Source: Bradyrhizobium sp. 141 (GTDB lineage Bacteria; Pseudomonadota; Alphaproteobacteria; Rhizobiales; Xanthobacteraceae). Taken from it: a stretch of 64,000 bases of DNA. The notes beneath the pieces are model-generated. The model was not told the DNA's origin. It saw nothing but the letters and a program-made list of their open reading frames with translations, and ran no database searches. The position numbers and the translations under genes are program-made. Where the stretch lies: the NCBI RefSeq assembly GCF_023074055.1, contig NZ_JADPKR010000013.1:1-64000 (forward strand), given 5' to 3'. Of this stretch, positions 6,472 to 17,200 are shown piece after piece (within the stretch, counting starts at the first letter, position 1; each line of letters begins with the position of its first letter).

Positions 6472-9159
6472 TCACTCCGAACGCTGCTCGACGGGCCTGA
6501 GCAGTTCGTCCAGCGCGCTTATCGAGGCCTTCTGAAGCGCGGCGAGCTTGCGGGCGGCGCTCTCGCATTCGGGCGCGGACAGCGTGGGCGCGGCCTCTTC
6601 GATCTCTCGGCAGCGCTCGAACAGGTGCGCGAGGCCGAGCGCGCTCGCCGCGCTGCCGAGCTGATGGGCGGATCGTGTGAGCTGCGCGTGATCGCCAATC
6701 TCTGCCGCCTTGCTGATGTCCGCGATCAACTTGTCGCTGGTCTCCTCCAGCAGGTGACGAAGTTTTGCGATTTGCGCCGCGCCCAGCAGCTCCTTCTGGT
6801 CATCGAGAAAGTGCAGGTCGATCAATGCACCTGCGGTAAGTTGTGCCGCTGCCGGGTCTTGGGAATCCTCCTCGATCGCCTCGCGCAGCGCGTTGATCAG
6901 GATCGGTTTGCTCACGACCTTGGCGATGCCGGCGCCGGCGAGCCGCTCGCGCGCGATGGACGACACGTCCGCCGTCACGGCGATGATGCGCGGCATCTTC
7001 GGCAGACCGAGCTTGCCGATCCGCGAGGCCGCCTCCACGCCGTCCATGTCGGGCATGTGCAGATCCATCAGGATGACGTCGAACGCCTGGTCGCGGGCAA
7101 GTGCGACGGCAGACGCGCCGTTCCTGGCGATGGTGGGGAGATGGCCGAGCCTCTTCAGGATCGCCTCGCCGACTTCGCAATTGACGGGATCGTCGTCGAC
7201 CAAGAGCACGCGGAGCTGCCGCGACGGGATCGGAAGCTCGCCCTGCGCGACGCCGCTCGCGGCGAGGCCGAGCGGCACTTGAAGCGTGAACGTGCTGCCC
7301 GCGCCCGGCGTGCTCGCAACCGTCAGCTCCCCGCGCATCAGGCGGGCGAGGCGCCGCGCGATCGCGAGGCCGAGGCCGGTGCCGCCGAAGCGTCGCGCGA
7401 TGCTGTCGTCGGCCTGCACGAAATCCTCGAAGATCCGCTCGTGCATGTCGGGAGCGATGCCGATGCCGGTGTCGCGAACGGTGATGCGCAGCAATATACG
7501 ATCGTCGTGTCGCTCGGCGGCCGCGTTCACGGTGATCCCGCCTGACGGCGTGAATTTGATGGCATTGCCGATCAGATTGAGCAGGATGCGATTGAGCCTG
7601 ACCGGATCGCCATGCACCGAGGTATGGACCGACGCATCGCAGGCGAGGTCGAAGGTCAGTCCCTTGCCGAAGGCCTGGGGACGCATCAGTTCGGCGGCCG
7701 CGTCGATGAGCTGGTCGAGGCGGAAATTGCGCGGCTCCAGAGTCTCGGTGCTGGCCTCCAGGCGGGCATATTCCAGGACGGCATCGACCAGTGCGATCAG
7801 CGTTTCGCCCGACGCCGCAGCGGTCGCGAGGTGGCGCCGCTGCGCTTCACTGATGCTGCCGTCGTCGAGCAATTGCAGCACGCCCATCACGCCGTTCAGC
7901 GGTGTGCGCAGCTCGTGGCTGACGACGGCGAGGAAGCGCGATTTCGTCTCATTGGCCGCCACCGCCGCGCTCCGCGCGCGCTCGGCGGCATCGTGCTCGG
8001 CAAGGGCGTGATCGCGCGCTTTCTCCAGCTCGGAGGTGCGCTCGACCACCTTGCGCTCGAGCGTGGCGTAGGAGTCGCGCAGGTGCGCGGCCATGCGGTT
8101 GAACTGGTCGCCGAGGGCTTCCAGCTCGTCGCCGGACTTGATCGCGAGCCGCAAGCCGAGATCCCCGCTCCCGATCCGCCGCGCGCCCTGCGTCAGGAGC
8201 TGGATCGGCCCCGCCATGCGCCGGCTGAGAAAGAGAGACACCAGCACCGCACCGGCCAGCAGGACGACGAGGAGAAAGGTCGAACGGCCGATCGATGCGT
8301 AAATCGGCGCATAGGCTTCGGTGAGCGGCAGCTCGACGAACACCAGCCAGCCGAGCGAAGGGACCGTCGCATAGGTCGAGAGCACGCGTTGACCGGTCAG
8401 ATCCTCCTTGACCAATCCGCCTGAAGCCGGCCCCACGCCATCGAGCGCGGCGCGGACGTCCGCATGGCCGGAGAGGTCGCTACGCTGAAGTGCCCGCCAC
8501 AAATCGGGATGCGCGATCAAGACCCCCATGCGATCGACCACATAGGCCTTGCCGGTATTGCCGACCCTGATCCCGGTGACGAGGTCCCAGATGAAGCGCA
8601 GATTGACCTCGGCGACGATCACATCGGGATTGCGGCCGGTGCCGCGCGTGGCAAGCGTCATGTACGGCTCGGTATCGCCGAAGAAATAGACCGGCCCGTA
8701 ATAGGCCCGGCTTTCATTCGCGCCGCGAAAGGCGGGCGAGGCGGAGAGGTCGGCCTTGCTGCCGACCCTGTCGGCGACACGGCGCGACACGCGCACCTGC
8801 TCAAGCCCTCGCGAGTCCAGCTCGGCGATTTCCGCGATCGCCGGCGAGAGGCGCAGGAGACGGATCGCGTTCAGGCGCTCGTCCTCGTTGGTCGACAGCT
8901 CCGGCGGCAGACGCGAGAGCCATCTGATCTGGTTTTCGATCTGGCCGACGAAATGGCCGATCTGAATCGCCGCGGACGCTGCCTGCTCGCGCTGGGTTGC
9001 CGCCAGAAGCTGCTTCTGCTCGCGATAGGAGAACCAGACGTCGAAGCCGGTGTTGATGGCGAGCGCGGCAAAGGCGAGGGCGACGATCGAGTAGAGATAT
9101 TTGCGGAACAGCCGGCCGGGAGGCGTCCGCAAAGCTCCCTGGTCGACCGTCTCGTTCAC
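6472..9159 (-). CDS. TorS-like hybrid sensor histidine kinase
   Basis: 895-residue membrane-bound phosphorelay kinase. In order: TM1 (about 20-42); a periplasmic Cache-like sensor (about 50-285); TM2 (290-311); HAMP (312-365); a coiled coil (365-405); HisKA with phospho-accepting His415 in SHELRTPLNG; an HATPase domain with N-box GNAIKFTPSG, G1 DTGIGIAP and G2 GGTGLGLAIA; a receiver with Asp699 in ILMDLHMPDMDG and Lys751; and an Hpt domain with His832 in RSAHQLGSA. All phosphotransfer residues are present. The GTG start overlaps the stop of the upstream periplasmic binding protein (GTGA), so the two are translationally coupled. This suggests the binding protein delivers the signal to the sensor domain. 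No DNA-binding response regulator lies nearby, so the output partner is elsewhere. Confidence 0.92.
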   Translation of the reverse strand: MNETVDQGALRTPPGRLFRKYLYSIVALAFAALAINTGFDVWFSYREQKQLLAATQREQAASAAIQIGHFVGQIENQIRWLSRLPPELSTNEDERLNAIRLLRLSPAIAEIAELDSRGLEQVRVSRRVADRVGSKADLSASPAFRGANESRAYYGPVYFFGDTEPYMTLATRGTGRNPDVIVAEVNLRFIWDLVTGIRVGNTGKAYVVDRMGVLIAHPDLWRALQRSDLSGHADVRAALDGVGPASGGLVKEDLTGQRVLSTYATVPSLGWLVFVELPLTEAYAPIYASIGRSTFLLVVLLAGAVLVSLFLSRRMAGPIQLLTQGARRIGSGDLGLRLAIKSGDELEALGDQFNRMAAHLRDSYATLERKVVERTSELEKARDHALAEHDAAERARSAAVAANETKSRFLAVVSHELRTPLNGVMGVLQLLDDGSISEAQRRHLATAAASGETLIALVDAVLEYARLEASTETLEPRNFRLDQLIDAAAELMRPQAFGKGLTFDLACDASVHTSVHGDPVRLNRILLNLIGNAIKFTPSGGITVNAAAERHDDRILLRITVRDTGIGIAPDMHERIFEDFVQADDSIARRFGGTGLGLAIARRLARLMRGELTVASTPGAGSTFTLQVPLGLAASGVAQGELPIPSRQLRVLLVDDDPVNCEVGEAILKRLGHLPTIARNGASAVALARDQAFDVILMDLHMPDMDGVEAASRIGKLGLPKMPRIIAVTADVSSIARERLAGAGIAKVVSKPILINALREAIEEDSQDPAAAQLTAGALIDLHFLDDQKELLGAAQIAKLRHLLEETSDKLIADISKAAEIGDHAQLTRSAHQLGSAASALGLAHLFERCREIEEAAPTLSAPECESAARKLAALQKASISALDELLRPVEQRSE

Positions 9160-10187
9160 TCGCGGATCTCGTCGGCACGCGCGAGCAGGGTGAATGGCAG
9201 GGTCAATCCCAGCGTGCGGGCGACGGTGCGGTTGATCAGCAGCTCGTATTTCCGCGGCGATTGCACCGGAAGATCACCCGCCTTGGTGCCGCGCAGGATG
9301 AGATCGACGTAGTCGGCCGAGCGCACCTCCAGCGTCGGCCCGTAGCTCATCAACCCGCCCGCATCCATGAAATAATGGAACGGGTAGATCGTGGGCACGC
9401 GATATTTGTCGGCTGCCGCGACGACCGCCTTGCGGTTGACCACGAGGAAGCTATCGACCAGTGCGACCATCGCCGCCTTGGGCGGTTCGGAAATGCGCCT
9501 GATGGCCTCGTCGATCTCCGCAGGCGCGTCGACGGGGGCGGGGATCGCGGACACGCCGCATGCCGCGGCCTCCTGCTCGATCGATTCGAGGAAGAAACGC
9601 CCGCCGCGCGGCGTGGTCGCGGGGTTGAACAGGATGCCGACACGCGCGACGTCAGGCACGGCCTCGCGGATCAGCTGAAGCCATTTGCCGCCCATCTCGG
9701 CGGTGCTGTTGGTGAAACCGGTGACGTTGCCGCCGGGATGGGCGAGGCTTGCGACGAAACCGTTGCCGACGGGATCGTTGGCCGTGGCGAAAACGATCGG
9801 GATGGTCTTGGTGGCTGCGAGGACGGCTGCGGTTTCGATCGTCGATCCCGTCAGGATCACGTCCGGCTTGAGGTCGAGCAGTTCCTGAATCGCCGCCTTC
9901 AGCCTGTCCGGTGCGCCGAAGGTCGAGCGAAGCTCGAGGCGGAAGTTGACACCTTCGACCCAGCCGCGCTGCCTCAAGCCGACGACGAGACCGCCAAGGC
10001 GGGAGGTCGCGCTGTCGATCATGCTCCGTCTGGTCAGCTCGTCGTCAAGGGGCAATGCCGTCAGTGAGGCCACGATGCGCATGCGATCCGACGTTGCGCC
10101 GAGCGTGATCCATCCTGCGGTGGTTGCGCCCACAAGGCGAATGAAGCCGCGGCGATCGACCGCGAAAGCGGAACGCCGTTCGGTCAT
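9156..10187 (-). CDS. Periplasmic binding protein (PF04392 type) coupled to the hybrid kinase
   Basis: 343 residues. A Tat-like signal (DRRGFIRLVGATTAGW, residues 11-26) precedes a two-lobed binding domain with family text such as IPIVFATANDPVGNGF, SLAHPGGNVTGF, VGILFNPATTPRGG and the C-terminal LGLTLPFTLLARADEIRE. In the family these proteins feed ABC importers, but no permease or ATPase gene is present. Its stop instead overlaps the start of the hybrid histidine kinase by 4 bp. It is therefore likely to be a sensory accessory, in the manner of TorT with TorS or of the binding proteins that present ligands to sensor kinases. The ligand is unknown. Family confidence is high; the sensory role is inferred from gene coupling. 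Confidence 0.85.
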   Translation of the reverse strand: MTERRSAFAVDRRGFIRLVGATTAGWITLGATSDRMRIVASLTALPLDDELTRRSMIDSATSRLGGLVVGLRQRGWVEGVNFRLELRSTFGAPDRLKAAIQELLDLKPDVILTGSTIETAAVLAATKTIPIVFATANDPVGNGFVASLAHPGGNVTGFTNSTAEMGGKWLQLIREAVPDVARVGILFNPATTPRGGRFFLESIEQEAAACGVSAIPAPVDAPAEIDEAIRRISEPPKAAMVALVDSFLVVNRKAVVAAADKYRVPTIYPFHYFMDAGGLMSYGPTLEVRSADYVDLILRGTKAGDLPVQSPRKYELLINRTVARTLGLTLPFTLLARADEIRE

Positions 10188-10481
10188 GGAATTCTTTGCA
10201 TGATGGCTTGCCCCAGTTCGGATGCTTAGCGCGAACGGCCGGTGTCCACAATTGATGAAAAAATGCGCTTATGAATGCTCATTCGCAGCGTTTGGCAGCC
10301 CGATACCGTATTCCTACGCTGCCAGAGAGTCGCTGTTTCGAGTCTTGTCTCCTCCGTGGCGCCTTGTAACGCCTTGTGGCGTTGCAGCATTTCCGTCTCG
10401 GTTGCGACGACGGCTCGGGGAAGCCGATTTCGCAGCTGCCGATTTTTGAAGCGTTGTTTCAAGTTGTTTCGAAGGTTTTCG
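10188..10481. other. Divergent intergenic region before the secretion locus
   Basis: These 294 bp separate the minus-strand binding protein/kinase unit from the plus-strand two-partner secretion unit and must carry promoters for both. The part around 10250-10320 is unusually AT-rich for this DNA. No operator with clear symmetry was recognised. An ATG at 10275 opens the same frame as the next gene, but the extension has no signal-like or family-like text. Confidence 0.4.
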
Positions 10482-11231
10482 ATGCGCAAAATCTATCTCA
10501 TTCCGGCCGTCGTCGGCCTGTTCACTTCCGTTGCAGCCGGGCCGCTCGCGGCCCAGGGCGCCGTGCCGAAGCAGAAGGCTGCACCGGCACCCAGAGCCGC
10601 TGCCACCGGTGCTCCCGCTGCAGCCGGCACGCCCGTCGCCGCCGGGGCACCGTCGGCCGAGGCACCGGGAGCGGAGGACAAGTCGAAAGCGATTGACGGC
10701 TTCCGCTCCGCCAAGTTTGGCATGAACGAGGCCGATGTGCGCGCGGCGATGACGAAGGATTTCAACGTCAAGCCCGACACCATCAAGGCGCAGGACAACG
10801 CGTCCGAGCTGACGCACAGCATCCTGCTGTCCGTTCCGGACCTGCTGCCGAGCGGCGGGGCCGCCGAGCTCTCCTACGTGTTCGGCTACAAGTCGAAGTC
10901 GCTGATCCAGATCGGCGCCGTCTGGTCGAAGGGGACCGATACGGCGATGACGCCGGAGAAGCTGTTCTCCAACGCCAACATCCTGCGCGCCCATTTCATG
11001 GGGGAAGGCTTCAAGCCCGATTCCATCGCGGTCAACATGCCCGTCGCCGGCGGCATCGTGATGTTCCGCGGCAGCGACGCCAAGGACCGCTCGGTGATCC
11101 TGCTGCTCCAGGGCACGTTCGAAAACAAGGAGAACAACCAGCGTGTGCTGACGCCGACCAGCCTGCTGCTGTTCTACGTGGCCGACGCCAAGAGCCCCGA
11201 CATCTTCAAGCTGCCCCCCGGCCAGTTCTGA
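10482..11231 (+). CDS. Exported protein of unknown function upstream of tpsA
   Basis: 249 residues counted from the ATG at 10482, which gives a clean signal peptide (MRKIYLIPAVVGLFTSVAAG, cleavage after LAAQG), with GAAGG upstream as a modest ribosome-binding site. After it comes a low-complexity Ala/Pro/Gly linker (about 27-62), then a folded alpha/beta domain of about 185 residues beginning FRSAKFGMNEADVRAAM, which resembles the start of small periplasmic proteins that follow a signal with a GMxxxDVRAAM helix. The stop lies only 12 bp before the giant tpsA gene, so it is co-transcribed and perhaps acts in secretion, folding or anchoring of the exoprotein. No named family was recognised. Confidence 0.7.
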   Translation: MRKIYLIPAVVGLFTSVAAGPLAAQGAVPKQKAAPAPRAAATGAPAAAGTPVAAGAPSAEAPGAEDKSKAIDGFRSAKFGMNEADVRAAMTKDFNVKPDTIKAQDNASELTHSILLSVPDLLPSGGAAELSYVFGYKSKSLIQIGAVWSKGTDTAMTPEKLFSNANILRAHFMGEGFKPDSIAVNMPVAGGIVMFRGSDAKDRSVILLLQGTFENKENNQRVLTPTSLLLFYVADAKSPDIFKLPPGQF

Positions 11232-11243
11232 CGAGAATCTGAT

Positions 11244-14200
11244 ATGCACGGGCCGGCTGCGAGGCGAGACAAGAACGAACCGGGCTTGCGCGGACTTGCG
11301 CGGTTCCGTTCGATGTCGCTGCTCTGCGCGATGCAGATGGTCTTCCTGCCGGTGTTCAGCGTCCGTCTTCAGGCGCAGACAGCGAACGTCATCGTTCCCG
11401 ATGGCCGCACCGGGACCTCCTTGCAGACCTCCGGCAGCGTCACCAACGTCACGACGTCGACGGTCTCGGGCAACAACGCCTTCAACTCGTTCTCCCAGTT
11501 TAGCGTCGGGCAGGGCAACACCGTCAACCTGCAACTGCCGACCGGGACGCGAAATCTCGTCAACATCGTTCGCGACGCGCCGGTCTACGTCAACGGCACG
11601 CTGAACTCCTACATGAACGGCGCGATCGGCGGTAACGTCTATTTCGCCGACCCCAAGGGTTTCGTGGTCGGCCGCAGCGGCGTGGTCAATGTCGGCAGCC
11701 TCAACGTCTCGACGCCGACGCGCGAATTCACCGACAGCCTGATCGGTCCGGGAGGGGCGATCAACGGCACGGCGGTCGGCAATCTCATGGCGGGCTCATT
11801 TCCGGTCTCGCCTGACGGCAACATCCGCATCTATGGCCGCATCAACGCCCAGGATGGCGTGCGGTTGACCGGGCAGAACGTCTTCGTCGGCGGCGCCAGC
11901 CAGCGCGACATCGCCAATCTCGACCACGCCGCGAAATTCGCAGCCTCGGTCAATTCGAAGGGCCTGCGCAGCGCCAGCGCGATCACCGTCAGCAACGGCT
12001 CGATCCATATCGGTGCCGTCAACAACGCCAGGGTCAACGGGCGCCTCACCGCGCGCAGCAAAACCTCGGCGCCGAGCAATATCACCGTTCAGGCCGGCAA
12101 CAACATCGAGGTCGGCAAGAACGCCAGGCTGAATATCGCGAGCAGGACCGGCGATGCCGGTGAGATCCGCCTGAAGGCGACCCAGAATCTGACTGTGGCG
12201 GGCGGGGCCAAGTTCAACGCCAGCGCGAAGACCGGCAATGCCGGTCTCGTCGATTTCAGCGCGAACGGCGTCATCGACATCGGCCAAGGCATCAAGGTCA
12301 ACCTCAGCGCGGACAGCGGCAAGGCCGGCACGCTGCTGATCGACCCGACCGACCTGGTCGTCGGTGACGCGGCCCAAGGCGACACCGGGGTGACGCTGTC
12401 GAACAGCTCTGTCGCGGCTGCGCTCGCCGGTCTCAGCGCCGGTGCCAACTACCTCATCCAGGCTGATCATTCCATCACGCTCGCCGCGCATGCGGTGATC
12501 GATGCCCGTCGTCTCGATGGCTCCGGCCATTCGACCGGCAACGCCAACAACGTCATCATCGATGCCCCGAACATCGATATCAAGAATGGCGCGCAGATCC
12601 TGGCCCAGGCGGTCAATTTCGGCGGGTCCAACTACACCGACGGCAACGTGACGCTCACGGCAACAGCGAGCGACATCAAGCTGTCCGGCCAGGCCACCGC
12701 CGCCACCGCGATCACTGTCGACGGCAAGATCACCGGCGGTACGATCTCGATCACCGCGACGTCGACGGCCGTGTCGAGTTTCCTGAACGGATCGCTGGCC
12801 GGCGATTTCGCGCTCGTCGGCTCAACGCTCGCCGCCTCGCTGCTCGGGCTGAATGGCGGCTATGTCGCGGCCAGCGCCACGGCGACCATCAACATCAACA
12901 GCCATGCCGACATCAACGGCCGCGGCGATGTCACCATTTCCGCCCATGCATCGGAAACCGCCTCGGATCCGGCCATCGCGTCCACCTTGCTCGGCAGCCT
13001 CACGCCGGTCGCCGCCGGCGTCGTCGTCGGCAAGATCGACGGCACCGCCACGACCAACGTAGCCTCGGGCGCGACGATCAATGCCGGCCGCAACCTCGAG
13101 ATCAAGGCGCTCAATGATGCGACCATCGCCGTCTCTGCCCTCGCGGCATCGACGAGCGCGCAGATCGTCCCGACGGTGGCCTATTCCAAGGGATCGGTGA
13201 CGACGATCGCCAACGTCGAGAGCGGCGCGCATCTTGCGGCGGGCACGGTGAACACGAGCGGCAGCACCTTGAAGGTACGCGCGATCAACAACAATTCGTT
13301 CTCGACTAGCGCAACCTCGGTCGCGGCCCCCGGCCTCGGGGCGAGCGGCGGCGTCGGCGGTGCGTTCGCGATCAGCGACATCACGACGTCGGTGACCGCG
13401 ACGCTCGGCGCATCGCTGGGTACCGATACCGCCAGCCGGATGAACGGCTCCGTTCTGGTCGAGGCCACCTCCGACACCACGAGCAATTCCACGATGGCGT
13501 CGTCCATCGCCGGCCTGCCGGCGCTGATCGCGGCGATCGAGACAGGACTGCGCAGCGTCACGGCGCCGACGTCGATCATCCAGGACCACATGTCGTCGCT
13601 GGTGCCATTGAACTTCAATTTCAAGGCCGCCGGTGCGCTCTCGCTGGCCAACAGCACCCAGAGTGCGACCGCTGCGATCGCGCAGAATCCGAGCGGCGGC
13701 GCGCCGAGCATCTATGCCAGCGGCAACGTCGCCGTGGCCAGCAACGTCATCGATCGCGGCGTTCGCAGCAATGCGACCGCCAGCGCAATCACCAAGGACG
13801 TGGTGTCCGGCGAGAGCACGGCCATCAGCGCGGCCGTCGCCTGGGGCAATTTCACCCACAGTTCGAACGCCTATGTCGGCAGCGGCACCCTGATCAACGC
13901 GGCGAACATCGCCGTCGATGCCACCACGGAATTGCCCATCACCAACACCTGGCTGAAATGGGATGGGCTCGGCGCGGTTCTGAGCCACCTCAACGGCAGT
14001 CTCGGCGTCGGTGGCAACATCCTGACCAGCTACGCCAATGCCACGGCGGACGCCGGCGACACGATCGGCATCGCCGGCTCGCTGAACCATTTCGTCGTGA
14101 ACAACAACACGACGGCGTGGGTCGCTGGCAGCGCGAACCTGACGGCAACCTGCGCGGCGGCGGCCTGCGGCAGTGGCACCGGCTGGTCGGTCGGAATGGA

Positions 14201-17200
14201 CAATGGCGACCTCCACACCTACAACACGAGCATTCAGGTCGCGGCGACCACGACGACCGCGTCGATCGACGCCGCCGGCAATGTCGGCACGCTCGGCTTC
14301 CTGACCGGCAACACGTCGGGCGGCTCTTCGGTCGGCGGCGCGCTCAATCTCGTCCAGTTCAACACCAACACCATCGCCGGCATTTCCGACGGCGCGACGG
14401 TACGGGCGGCGGACGACATCGCCGTCAACGCGATCACCTCCGATCAGTTCGTCGCTGTCGCGCCGACAAACGGCAAAGCCGCCGGCGCGCTGGCGCTGAA
14501 CGGCATTACCTCGCTCGGGTTCCTGAACAACACGACGCATGCGTCAATCTCCAGCCAAGCCACCGTCTATGCCCCGACCGTCAATATCCTGGCACAGCAG
14601 GATCTGTCGGTCGTGACACTGGCCGGCGCGATGAGCCGGAACACCAGCGGCGGTTCGGCGGTCGGGTTGGCGGTCGCCTATCTCGGTGCAAACACCGACA
14701 CCTCCGCCTATATCGGGGACAATCATTCCGACATCCGGCCGGGGCCGTTCAGCGCCGACGATCCGTTTGCCGGCAATGGCGGCGGCAGCGGAGCCGTCAA
14801 CGTCGACAATCTCACGCTCAGCGCGACCACTTCCGGGCGCATCACGGCAGCCGCCGTCGCAGCATCGATCTCCGAGCCGCAGGCGTCCAGTTTCTCCGAC
14901 AAGGCGGGCGCTGCCGGCGCAGGCGCGACCGGAGGGGCCGCGGGCGTGGCGACGGCCGCGAGCAAGATCGGCTCGTCCTCGGGATCGAGCACCGACGGCT
15001 TCAGCATCGATCTCGCCGGCAGCTCGTCGATCAGCGACGTCGCGCTCGGCACCAGCGCCTATATCAGGAACACGACGGTCAACAAGTTCACCACGACCGG
15101 GACCGTGGTGACCAACACGATCGTCCAGGCGCTGAACGACACCATGCTCAACAATGGGTCCGGCTCCGCGGCGCTCAATCTGGCCGGAGCATCCGCCCAG
15201 GGGGCCGCGATCGGCGGCGCGATCGCCGCGGCGATGTCGAACAATGCGACGCTCGCCTATATCTACGGCACCACTGTGAACAACCAGAGTTCGGTGACGG
15301 TGCAGGCGCTCAATGGCGGCTCGGAGACCGTCGTCGCGCTCGGCGTGGTGGGATCGAAATCCAATGCGGCGTCGCTGTCGGCCTCCGTCGGCATCATCAC
15401 GGACAGCGCCAATGCCTATATCGAGAGCTCGACGATCACGGGCCAGTCGACCGGCGTCAATCGCGCGCTCGAAGTCGACGCCTACCAGACGACGAACATC
15501 GCGATCGGTGGCGGCTCGCTCTACATATCGGGTGGCCAGGCCGGCGTCGGCATCGGACTGACCTATGCCTCAATCGCCGATCCCACCGGCGGCAACGCGA
15601 CCGATGCGCATATCCGCAGCACGTCGATCTCCAACTACGACACCCTGCTGGTGATGGCCGACAGCGCCAGCGTGATCGCGGCCGGTGCGGCCTCGGGCGG
15701 GGCGGGATCCAACGGACTTGCCGGCGCGATCGTCGTCAGCGAGATCACGCCCACTACGACCGCCTATATCAACAGCGGCGCGACGGTGAGCATCAACGTC
15801 GGACGCGTGACGGTGCTGGCGGACAGCGGCGCCGTGTCGGCGCTGGATACGGCGCTCGGCAACCTCGTCAAGAAGTCGAACAACAATCTTCTCGCCTCGG
15901 ATACCTGCACCGTCGCCGGCGGCACGGGCGGGCAGAACTGCATCGATTTCAGCGCGGCCGCGCTCAACGACGGTGCGGGTAACGGGCCGGGCGCCAGCAT
16001 CGTCTCCGTTGCGGGCCTCATCCAGGCCGGCAAGAACAATGTCGGCGCCTCGATCGTCTACAACACCATCGCGACCACGCATTCGGCCTATATCGCCAAC
16101 GTCCTGATGACGGCCGGCAGCAACGGCAATGTCAGTGTGAGTGCGGTCGACTCCTCGAAGATCCAGGCGGTCACGATCGGCTTTGGCCTTGCGACCGGAC
16201 AGTTCGCGGGCGTCGGCGGCACGACGATCAGCAGCATCTCCAATACTGTCTCGGCGGCCATTGGCAACAGCCTGTCAAGCACGACGCAATCGAGCGTCAC
16301 GGCCAAAAACGTGTCCGTCACCGCGACCGACAATTCCAGCATCACCGGAACGGCCGCCGTCGCGGGCGCCTCGACGCAAGGCAGCGCCGCGGGCCTGGCG
16401 CTGGTTTACAGCAGCATCGCCAACAATGTCAGCGCCGGCGTCACCGGGTCCAAGCTGACGGCCTCGGGCAACGTTGCGATCGGTGCGAACTCGAACGCCA
16501 GCATCTCGACGATCGCGGTCGGTATCGCGATGTCCTCGCAGGTCGGGCTGGCCGGCTCGGTCGCCACCAATCTGATGGGGACCAACGTCACCGCCAGCAT
16601 CACCGCCGCCGGCACCAACGGCACCAACGGCGCCGATGTCACCGCCACCAACAACGTCGGCGTGATTGCAGGCAACAACGACAAGGCGGCCGTGTTTGCC
16701 GGTGCGCTGTCGATCAGCAAGGGGGCAGCCGGCGGCGCGGGTTCGCTGGTGACCAACCAGATCACCGGAACCACCGCAGCCTATATCACCGGTGCCAACA
16801 CCAAGGTCGACGCGCTCGGGACCAGCACCACCGATACGCTGTCGGTCAACAACGGCACGCTCGTCCACGCGTTCGATCTCGGCACCGCCCATGCGCCGAC
16901 CGACACCACGCCCGATCTCTCCGAGAACCAGGACATTGTGCGCGGCCTTGCCGTGGTCGCGAGTTCCCACCAGGCCGTCGTGACCAACGTCGCCTCGCTT
17001 GCCGCGAGTTCCAGCATCGCGATCATGATCAACCCCATCACCAATGTGATGAGCGGGGCGACGCGAGCCTATATCGACAGCGCGGCCATCGACACGCGCC
17101 TGACCTCCTCGACGCTCAAGCCGCAGATCGAGGTCGCCGCGTCGAGCTTCTCCTATTCCGGCGCGTTCGGCGCCGGCATCGCCTACGGCAGCAGCGGCGG

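Noticed and set aside
6625..7545. 306-codon plus-strand frame opposite the hybrid kinase
   Set aside because: A shadow of the kinase receiver and ATPase domains; composition is unlike a real protein.
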